A program made the position numbers and the translations under genes. This document shows positions 1-5,048 of a stretch of DNA of 5,048 nucleotides, piece after piece. The stretch spans positions 1 to 5,048 of the forward strand of contig JAQGOT010000578.1 in NCBI GenBank assembly GCA_028293465.1. Reading direction: 5' to 3'. The notes below the pieces were generated by a model, which saw nothing but the letters and a program-made list of their open reading frames with translations, was not told where the DNA came from and made no database searches. Source of the DNA: Pedosphaera sp. (GTDB taxonomy: Bacteria; Verrucomicrobiota; Verrucomicrobiia; Limisphaerales; Pedosphaeraceae). Each line of letters begins with the position of its first letter. Position 1 is the stretch's first letter.

Positions 1-24
1 GGAGCCTGTCCCAGGACAGGCTCC
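1..24. repeat. Perfect inverted repeat, candidate terminator hairpin
   Basis: Positions 1-11 (GGAGCCTGTCC) are exactly the reverse complement of positions 14-24 (GGACAGGCTCC), with only CA between them. A real hairpin would be about 10 bp with a CCAG loop. It lies 27 bases past the stop codon of the leftward gene, so it could end that transcript, but the bases that would hold the T-tract on that strand fall outside the window. Read on the plus strand, it is followed by GCCCATTTTA, so it could also terminate a rightward gene lying to the left. The perfect symmetry would also fit a dispersed intergenic palindrome family. The hairpin is seen directly; the terminator role is inference. Confidence 0.55.
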
Positions 25-50
25 GCCCATTTTATAGCGCTCCCCGACAA

Positions 51-1928
51 CTATTGATTCACGGTCGAAGTGACATTGCCCGCCCAAAAACTATCATTGG
101 TAAAGCGGGACAAGATCACCTGCGTTAGATGAGAAGCATTGAAGGTGTTTCCGAACGAGCATTCAAAATGCACCAAGCCTTGCGCATTGCCATAAATGGC
201 GATTGTCCCCGCCGCCCCCGGGTTGTTCAGCGCGGTGTAGAAATTAACCGCCGTTCCCGAATTATTTATCCCCATGCAAGCAATGGTCTGATGCCCCGGA
301 TTTGCCGGATAGCGGATGATAAAACCTCCGAACGACCCATCCCTTTCCAACGTCAGAACGTCACTTCTCGCCACAATCTGGTTGATGCTGTTATTGGTGC
401 TGTTGATACGTCGAATCACCAGCCCCGCTGGAGAAGGAGCCTCGGATGTCCCGGTCTCGGACCCCGAACGCAGGAGACCAGATGCCGTGATCGTGCCATT
501 GACATCCAGCGCCGTCGCCGGATTCGTCTTGCCAATCCCAACCCCACCGGAAGCCCGGATCAGGAACTGATTGCTGCCCGTCGAACTAAAGTTGGCATCC
601 GCCGAATCAGCCCAGACAAAAGTGCCATCATGCACCGCGTTGGCACGGCGCCCTGCTGCAAACGCATAATTCGTCGCCACATTGCGGAGCCCGCCTGGAA
701 CGCTCCCGTAAACGCCGGTTACTATATTGCTTCCACCTCCGGCGATTGTCCCCGCAGAGCCATCCAGTGGCACCAGATAGGTAAGGTTCGTTCCAACCTT
801 GTTCCCAGAACCCCCACCGATCGTTCCCACGGCCCCACAGAGGATGGCGTTGCCTACGCCACCTCCAACTGTAGCCCCGGAGGGAGGCCCATAAGGCCAA
901 ACGCCAATCCGATTCGAAGACCCTCCACTGATTACGGCGTGGTCTCCCCAATCGACAAAATTGAGTTCGCCTCCACCAATGAAACCATAGCCGTCATGGA
1001 CAAAATTATTCGAACCTCCACCTATTGTCGCATATTTGGATATGGACCCGATTGTGTTCACCGTTCCCCCACCGATGAATCCATACTCGGAGTCGGAGGC
1101 AACCTCGTTACCACTTCCTCCCGCAATCGTGCCAAAGTCGGGTGCGACAAAATTGGAACCACCGCCCCCGATCGTCAAACCTACGTGGCCAGTGGAACCA
1201 AAGATTCCTCCTTCATTGTCTCCGGCAAAAAAATTGGCTGGCCCCCCAGGATTGAGTTCCAACCGCAGTGCGCGCTGGCCGTTCACCCTGAATTCCAGAG
1301 GTTGGTCGTCCGTCGTGCCCAGAAAGTTCACACCTGCGGTGGTGCCTGCGTTGCCGCCAAGTTGCCAGAAGTTCGAAGCCGACAACCCGCCCACTGTCTT
1401 CGCATTCACATTTGTGAGTCCGCCGCCATTGCCGGCGAAACTATTAGCCGCGTTGTTCATATTCACCGCGCCGCCATACGTTCCTGAAATCAGACCACCC
1501 GGCAACGTCCCGCTGAGTTGGGCCGCCGGTAGCGTCCCGCTCAGATTACTCGCCGTGATGGCGTATGGCGTGGGACTCAACTGTTGGCGTGGAGTCAAAA
1601 TAACATAAGCCCCACCACCATTCGTGCGCACACTCAGTTCCAGCCATCGATCCGCGCCGGGAAAAGCGCCGCCAAAATCCAGCGTGGTTGCAAACAACCC
1701 GTTGGTCACCCCAACGGCGCTTTTGGTGAGCGTGGCCCCGACCTGGCTGACACTGTTGCTCCCCGTAAACAGGGCAAAGGTCAGATCATATCTTCCGGTG
1801 GCCGGGCTGCCGTTATCAGTCAGCCGCCCCTGATACGTAAAGCCGCTGCTCTGAGCGCAAACAGTTTCGGGATGATTGTGAAAAGCAACACAGACAAGCA
1901 GGGCGGTTATATAGGCTTTCAGTCTCAT
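51..1928 (-). CDS. Exported glycine-rich beta-roll repeat protein (surface or secreted), 625 aa
   Basis: The molecular function is unknown; it is probably a secreted or cell-surface structural or adhesive protein. Residues 1-25 (from MRLKAYITALLV) form a signal peptide with a basic start, a hydrophobic core and a likely signal peptidase I site after VCA. Residues 28-125 form a conserved N-terminal domain opening FTYQGRLTDNGSPA and ending near SPTPYAITASN. A short LSGTLP/LSGTLP/ISGTYGG repeat follows (about 129-153). Residues about 250-432 hold eleven repeats of the type TIGGGxxNxV, mostly 14-17 residues apart with two longer gaps (21 and 25), ending in AFAAGRRANAVHDGTFVWAD. This resembles the left-handed beta-roll heads of YadA-like adhesins and phage fibres. 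A VGIGKTNPATALDVNG segment (about 462-478) follows, of the kind that usually precedes a fibre tip. The last 150 residues are Ser/Asn/Gly-rich and unrecognised. No YadA anchor, S74 chaperone, LPXTG or PEP-CTERM signal is visible. The start at 1928 was chosen because GGAG lies 6 bases upstream and leads straight into the signal peptide; in-frame ATGs at 1940 and 2042 lack this. Confidence 0.85.
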   Translation of the reverse strand: MRLKAYITALLVCVAFHNHPETVCAQSSGFTYQGRLTDNGSPATGRYDLTFALFTGSNSVSQVGATLTKSAVGVTNGLFATTLDFGGAFPGADRWLELSVRTNGGGAYVILTPRQQLSPTPYAITASNLSGTLPAAQLSGTLPGGLISGTYGGAVNMNNAANSFAGNGGGLTNVNAKTVGGLSASNFWQLGGNAGTTAGVNFLGTTDDQPLEFRVNGQRALRLELNPGGPANFFAGDNEGGIFGSTGHVGLTIGGGGSNFVAPDFGTIAGGSGNEVASDSEYGFIGGGTVNTIGSISKYATIGGGSNNFVHDGYGFIGGGELNFVDWGDHAVISGGSSNRIGVWPYGPPSGATVGGGVGNAILCGAVGTIGGGSGNKVGTNLTYLVPLDGSAGTIAGGGSNIVTGVYGSVPGGLRNVATNYAFAAGRRANAVHDGTFVWADSADANFSSTGSNQFLIRASGGVGIGKTNPATALDVNGTITASGLLRSGSETGTSEAPSPAGLVIRRINSTNNSINQIVARSDVLTLERDGSFGGFIIRYPANPGHQTIACMGINNSGTAVNFYTALNNPGAAGTIAIYGNAQGLVHFECSFGNTFNASHLTQVILSRFTNDSFWAGNVTSTVNQ

Positions 1929-1934
1929 AGAATG

Positions 1935-1938
1935 CTCC
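1935..1938 (-). promoter_or_regulatory. Ribosome binding site that fixes the start of the repeat protein
   Basis: On the minus strand GGAG is followed by CATTCT and then the ATG at 1928, a 6-base spacing. The alternative ATG at 1940 overlaps this GGAG and has no purine-rich element upstream of its own. This favours the shorter protein, which begins directly with the signal peptide. Confidence 0.6.
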
Positions 1939-1940
1939 AT

Positions 1941-2333
1941 GATGAATGCGACCAAACGCCAGCTAGGTTTTGAAAGTTGAACCGCGAGAAGCATGCGGTG
2001 TGACCTCGGCCAAGACGTTAACGAAACATCTTTGAAAAGCAAGTTCCAAATTTCCCGAAGAAATTTTCAGAACCTGGTCCTTCTCCAAATCACTGCGCAG
2101 GAGGCTTCAAGTTCAGACGCCTCCTTATCTGAAGACAAACGCCTCAGCGCGAAAATTCGAACTGATTCGATGAATGACGAAAAGGCGCTTCCTCAAAACC
2201 GGTAGGGCGGGGACTCAACGGCGGTTTCTCGAGTTGTTCGCGGCGACGCCTTTCTCCTTAATTTGCTTCTGGATCGGTGGTGGATGTGGTAAACTGCTGC
2301 ACGTTGTCGAGGATTGATGCAGTTGGAAGGGTT
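1941..2333. other. Divergent intergenic region with weak hairpins, no supported gene
   Basis: This stretch separates the leftward repeat-protein gene from the rightward ackA-xfp pair and should hold both promoters. I find no good -35/-10 pair. The nearest candidate for ackA is TAAACT at 2290-2295 (4 of 6 matches to TATAAT), with no convincing -35 at the right distance. Structures seen are an 8-bp palindrome CGTTAACG (2016-2023), a 7-bp stem AGGAGGC/GCCTCCT with a 13-base loop (2099-2125), and a 5-bp stem TCGAA/TTCGA with a CTGA loop (2157-2170). None is followed by a T-run. An open frame of 70 codons at 1993-2205 has no good ribosome binding site and no recognisable motif. Confidence 0.5.
2099..2125. 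repeat. Short imperfectly placed inverted repeat in the intergenic region
   Basis: AGGAGGC (2099-2105) pairs perfectly with GCCTCCT (2119-2125) around a 13-base loop. There is no U-tract, so it is unlikely to be an intrinsic terminator. On the transcribed plus strand the left arm is itself Shine-Dalgarno-like, but no good start codon follows it. It could be an operator or a leader structure for ackA, or chance. Confidence 0.25.
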
Positions 2334-2334
2334 T

Positions 2335-2340
2335 AGGAGG
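2335..2340 (+). promoter_or_regulatory. Strong but unusually close Shine-Dalgarno of ackA
   Basis: AGGAGG ends only one base before the ATG at 2342, whereas 5-9 bases is usual. A second purine stretch, GGAAGGG (2325-2331), lies 10 bases upstream of the ATG and may be what is used. The in-frame codons upstream contain no start before a TGA at 2315-2317, so a longer protein is excluded. A downstream TTG (2375) would remove the extra N-terminal residues. Confidence 0.45.
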
Positions 2341-2341
2341 T

Positions 2342-3589
2342 ATGATCACGAACACGCATTCAGAACAAGGGGTTTTGGCCGTTAACGGAGGATCGTCGAG
2401 CCTGAGGTTTGCACTCTTCCGCCCAGGTGAACCGTTGACGCGAGTATTGACGGGGAAGTTCGACCGGGTTGGGCTGCCCAAGGCGACCTTGTCGGTGACG
2501 GATGTGGCGACGGGCAGGAAGTCGCAGCGGGAGTTGGAGTTGCGCGACCACGCGGCCTGCGTGCCACCACTGTGGCAATTATTGGCGGATGAGAGCGAAA
2601 TCTCCGTGCGCGTCATCAGCCATCGGATCGTGCACGGAGGCATGCGTTTCCGGGAACCACAACCAGTGACGCTGGAACTGATTGCGGAATTGCGACGGAT
2701 CAGGTTGTTCGCTCCGCAACATCTGCCGGCGCAGATCGCGCTGTTGGAGGAAATTGCCCTGCATTATCCCGGGGTGTTACAGGTGGCGTGTTTTGACACG
2801 GCGTTTCATCGGGATATGCCGCGGGTGGCCAAACTGATGCCAATTCCGCGCCGATACGAGGAGCAAGGGGTGCAACGATACGGGTTTCATGGATTGTCTT
2901 ACACCTATCTCATGCAGGAATTGGAGCGGGTCGTGGGCGCGACCGCAGCAAGTGGACGGGTTATCCTGGCGCACCTGGGCAACGGGGCGAGCATGGCGGC
3001 GGTCTTGGGGGGCAGGAGCCTCGACACGACGATGGGGTTTACCCCGGCAGCGGGTTTGGTGATGAGCACGCGCACCGGGGATATCGATCCCGGCCTGGTG
3101 TCCTATCTGGCGCGGAGCGAGGGGATGACGGCGGACCAGTTCAATGAGATGGCGAACGCGAAATCGGGCCTGCTGGGAGTTTCGGAAATCAGTTCGGACG
3201 TGCGGGAACTGCTGGCCCGGGAAAAGGACGATGTGCGCGCGGCAGAAGCGCTGGCGCTGTTCTGCTATCAGGCGCGCAAATGGATCGGCGCATTGGCGGC
3301 GGTGCTGAACGGGCTGGATACGCTGGTTTTTTCGGCCGGCATCGGGGAAAACGCGCCGGTGATTCGCGCGCGCATCTGTGGAGGTTTGGGTTTTCTGGGG
3401 CTGGAACTCGATGCCTCCGCCAACGAAGCCAACGCTCCGATCATCAGCCAGGTGGGAAGCAAGGTCACGGTGCGCGTAATTCCCACAGATGAGGAGCTGT
3501 GTCTCGCGCGGGCGGGGATCGCGCTGATGCAGTCCGAAGCCGTTCCATTTTCACCGCCGCAAACCCATCGAAAAGGAATAATCTTATGA
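2342..3589 (+). CDS. ackA: Acetate kinase (acetate/propionate kinase family)
   Basis: It catalyses acetyl-phosphate + ADP = acetate + ATP in the cytoplasm. The 415 residues match the family's usual size of about 400. The conserved blocks appear in order: VNGGSSSLRF (14-23, phosphate-binding N15 and S18-S20), HRIVHGG (94-100, substrate Arg95), APQHLPAQ (124-131, His127), ACFDTAFH (149-156, catalytic Asp152), RYGFHG (179-184, His183), AHLGNGAS (210-217), GFTPAAGLVMSTRTGDIDP (232-250, catalytic Arg244), SGLLGVSEISSDVRE (275-289), FSAGIGEN (330-337) and VIPTDEE (379-385, Mg-binding Glu). Departures from the canonical enzyme are Arg22 in place of the usual Lys of SSSLK, and HLPAQ where many family members have HNPxN. 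There is also an extension of about 8-10 residues before the first beta strand. The stop codon overlaps the start of the phosphoketolase gene (ATGA), implying coupled translation and a shared role in handling acetyl-phosphate. Propionate kinase activity cannot be excluded from sequence. Confidence 0.95.
   Translation: MITNTHSEQGVLAVNGGSSSLRFALFRPGEPLTRVLTGKFDRVGLPKATLSVTDVATGRKSQRELELRDHAACVPPLWQLLADESEISVRVISHRIVHGGMRFREPQPVTLELIAELRRIRLFAPQHLPAQIALLEEIALHYPGVLQVACFDTAFHRDMPRVAKLMPIPRRYEEQGVQRYGFHGLSYTYLMQELERVVGATAASGRVILAHLGNGASMAAVLGGRSLDTTMGFTPAAGLVMSTRTGDIDPGLVSYLARSEGMTADQFNEMANAKSGLLGVSEISSDVRELLAREKDDVRAAEALALFCYQARKWIGALAAVLNGLDTLVFSAGIGENAPVIRARICGGLGFLGLELDASANEANAPIISQVGSKVTVRVIPTDEELCLARAGIALMQSEAVPFSPPQTHRKGIIL
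3571..3577 (+). promoter_or_regulatory. Ribosome binding site of xfp inside the end of ackA
   Basis: AAAAGGA lies 8 bases before the ATG at 3586, inside the last codons of ackA. It supports the start that overlaps the ackA stop codon, rather than the internal ATG at 3691, which has only CCGGGG directly against it. Confidence 0.55.
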
Positions 3590-5048
3590 GTCCAACCCGA
3601 AAGCAAAATCTACGTCGCATCACTCAGCAAACTTTGGGCCCGCTGACCGCAGCGCCAAGGCGGCTTCGGCGGGTTTCGTCCCGACCGGGGATGGAGCGCG
3701 CGCGCGGGCAGCGACAGGATGGAGAGGAGCAAATCAATTCCGAGCTGCTGCGGAAGATGGACGCCTATTGGCGGGCGGCGAACTACTTGTCCGTGGGGCA
3801 GATCTACCTGATGAGAAATCCGCTATTGAAGCGACCGCTGAAGCGGGAGGACATCAAGCCGCGGTTGTTGGGGCATTGGGGAACGACACCCGGCCTGAAT
3901 TTTGTTTACGTGCATCTCAACCGCGTGATCAAGGAAAAGGATTTGAACGTGATTTACATCGCCGGACCGGGCCACGGCGGGCCGGGGATGGTGGCGAACA
4001 CGTATTTGGAAGGGACTTACAGCGAGCTTTACCCGGAGATTTCGCAGGACGAGGAGGGGCTGAGGCGGCTGTTCAAGCAATTCTCGTTTCCGGGCGGGAT
4101 TCCGAGCCACGCGGCGCCGGAAACGCCGGGCTCCATCAATGAAGGGGGCGAGCTCGGATATTCATTGGTGCATGCTTTCGGCGCGGTGTTTGATAATCCC
4201 GACCTGCTGGCCGCCTGTGTGGTGGGGGACGGTGAAGCCGAAACTGGACCGCTGGCGACAAGCTGGCATTCGAACAAATTTCTCAATCCCGTCCGCGATG
4301 GCGCGGTGCTGCCGATCCTACACTTGAACGGTTACAAGATCGCCGGGCCGACGGTGCTGGCGCGACTGCCGCACGAGGAACTGGAATCCCTGTTTCGGGG
4401 CTACGGGTATAAACCATATTTCGTGGAAGGCGACGACCCGGCCATCATGCACCGGCTGATGGCTTCGACACTGGACACGGTGATCACGGAAATCAAAGCG
4501 ATCCAATCCACCGCCCGGACCAACGGATTCAAGGAGCGCCCGATCTGGCCGATGATTGTGCTGCGTTCACCCAAGGGTTGGACGGGGCCAAAGGTGGTGG
4601 ATGGCAAACCGGTGGAAGGGACTTTTCGCGCGCATCAAGTGCCCATGAGCGACATGAGCAAACCGGAGCACATCAAGATTTTGGAACGGTGGATGAAGAG
4701 CTATCAGCCTGAGAAGCTTTTCGATCGGACCGGAAAGCTCAGGCCGGAGCTGGCCGAGTTGGCCCCGACCGGTGCGCGCCGGATGGGCGACAATCCGAAC
4801 GCCAACGGAGGACTCCTCCTGCGGGATTTGCGCCTGCCGGATTTCCGCGATTACGCGGTCAAGGTTGCGCGGCCGGGCGCGGTGGACGCGGAAGCCACAC
4901 GGGTGCAAGGCGAGTTTATTCGCGATGTTTTCAGACGCAATGAAGACCACAAGAATTTCCGCGTTTTTGGACCCGATGAGATCGCGTCCAATCGCTGGAA
5001 CGCGGTGTTCGAGGCGACCGCCCGTTGTTCCGTGGCGGAGATCCTGCC
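3586..5048 (+). CDS. xfp: Xylulose-5-phosphate/fructose-6-phosphate phosphoketolase, 3' end cut by window
   Basis: A thiamine-diphosphate enzyme of the cytoplasm that cleaves xylulose-5-P (and often fructose-6-P) with phosphate to acetyl-phosphate plus glyceraldehyde-3-P or erythrose-4-P. The frame is open for 487 codons to the window edge; family members are about 800 residues, so roughly the last 300 are missing. Visible motifs are MDAYWRAANYLSVGQIYL (58-75), GHWGTTPGLNF (His97), GPGHGGPG (His130), FPGGIPSHAAPETPGS (His175), GGELGYS, the ThDP/Mg motif GDGEAETGP (214-222) with Asn248 in HLNGYK, SPKGWTGPK, AHQVP (His350), NPNANGG and FGPDEIASNR (461-470). The four His match His64, 97, 142 and 320 of the bifidobacterial enzyme by motif. 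The N-terminal ThDP domain is complete; the second domain has just begun, so the catalytic Glu of that domain is not covered. The first 57 residues before MDAYW are unusually long and arginine-rich. ATG 3586 overlaps the ackA stop and has AAAAGGA upstream; ATG 3691 would give a family-typical N-terminus but lacks a ribosome site. Substrate preference between X5P and F6P cannot be told. Confidence 0.95.
   Translation, partial: MSPTRKQNLRRITQQTLGPLTAAPRRLRRVSSRPGMERARGQRQDGEEQINSELLRKMDAYWRAANYLSVGQIYLMRNPLLKRPLKREDIKPRLLGHWGTTPGLNFVYVHLNRVIKEKDLNVIYIAGPGHGGPGMVANTYLEGTYSELYPEISQDEEGLRRLFKQFSFPGGIPSHAAPETPGSINEGGELGYSLVHAFGAVFDNPDLLAACVVGDGEAETGPLATSWHSNKFLNPVRDGAVLPILHLNGYKIAGPTVLARLPHEELESLFRGYGYKPYFVEGDDPAIMHRLMASTLDTVITEIKAIQSTARTNGFKERPIWPMIVLRSPKGWTGPKVVDGKPVEGTFRAHQVPMSDMSKPEHIKILERWMKSYQPEKLFDRTGKLRPELAELAPTGARRMGDNPNANGGLLLRDLRLPDFRDYAVKVARPGAVDAEATRVQGEFIRDVFRRNEDHKNFRVFGPDEIASNRWNAVFEATARCSVAEIL

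Noticed and set aside
129..1487. Open frame of 452 codons on the plus strand, opposite the repeat protein
   Set aside because: It lies wholly antisense to a gene with a signal peptide and clear repeats. Its translation is Arg/Pro/Ile-rich with no domain and no ribosome site, so it is a by-product of the Gly- and Asn-rich codons on the other strand.
1036..1608. Proline-rich open frame of 190 codons on the plus strand
   Set aside because: The PPP runs are the reverse reading of glycine codons (GGN) in the repeat protein; it has no independent support.
1929..2042. N-terminal extension of the repeat protein to ATG 2042 (38 more residues)
   Set aside because: The extension would bury the signal peptide inside the protein, and only the ATG at 1928 has a well-spaced GGAG.
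1993..2205. Small 70-codon gene in the intergenic region
   Set aside because: It has no convincing ribosome binding site, no recognisable motif and low-complexity polar composition; kept only as an open question.
2215..2643. Minus-strand open frame of 142 codons overlapping the start of ackA
   Set aside because: It runs antisense through the highly conserved ackA start and has no family features.
3640..3735. Possible frameshift at the start of xfp explaining the odd Arg-rich segment
   Set aside because: The frame is continuous from 3586 into the conserved block, and its start has a good ribosome site and the ATGA overlap. A sequencing error cannot be excluded, but nothing requires one.
3768..4142. 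Plus-strand open frame of 124 codons inside xfp
   Set aside because: It is a shifted-frame shadow of the phosphoketolase frame, which runs unbroken from 3586 with all conserved motifs.
4567..4950. Minus-strand open frame of 127 codons
   Set aside because: It is antisense to the phosphoketolase coding region, with no start signal or recognisable domain.
1..5048. CRISPR array, insertion sequence, tRNA or integration site
   Set aside because: No regularly spaced direct repeats, transposase motifs, tRNA-like cloverleaf or flanking duplications were seen on either strand.

Overview
The window looks like chromosomal DNA from a Gram-negative, environmental bacterium. The best guess is a member of the Verrucomicrobiota (Pedosphaera-like). 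This rests mainly on recalled family resemblance: the leftward gene has the 'FTYQGRLTDNGSPA...' opening followed by glycine-rich beta-roll repeats, a combination I associate with large paralogous families in that group. It is not proven by a marker gene, and there is no rRNA, tRNA or housekeeping phylogenetic marker here.

Layout. A perfect 11-bp inverted repeat (1-24) sits at the left edge, just beyond the 3' end of a leftward gene. That gene (51-1928, minus strand) encodes an exported, repeat-rich surface or secreted protein of 625 residues. It has a signal peptide, an N-terminal conserved domain, eleven 'TIGGGxxNxV'-type repeats and a C-terminal beta-rich region. A divergent intergenic region of about 400 bp (1929-2341) follows, with a few weak hairpins and no convincing gene or promoter. 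On the plus strand come acetate kinase (ackA, 2342-3589) and a phosphoketolase (xfp, from 3586 and running off the right edge at 5048). The last two overlap by 4 bases (ATGA).

How the genes work together. Phosphoketolase splits xylulose-5-phosphate and/or fructose-6-phosphate with inorganic phosphate to give acetyl-phosphate plus glyceraldehyde-3-phosphate or erythrose-4-phosphate. Acetate kinase then uses acetyl-phosphate to make ATP and acetate, or runs in reverse. The overlapping ackA-xfp pair is therefore a compact phosphoketolase-acetate module, probably translationally coupled. The leftward surface protein has no evident functional link to it.

The most notable points are the phosphoketolase frame, which stays open to the window edge; its arginine-rich N-terminal extension; the non-canonical residues and poorly spaced ribosome binding site of the acetate kinase; and the architecture of the repeat protein, which lacks a recognisable anchor or chaperone domain. 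I do not see clear evidence of a wholly new system in this window.
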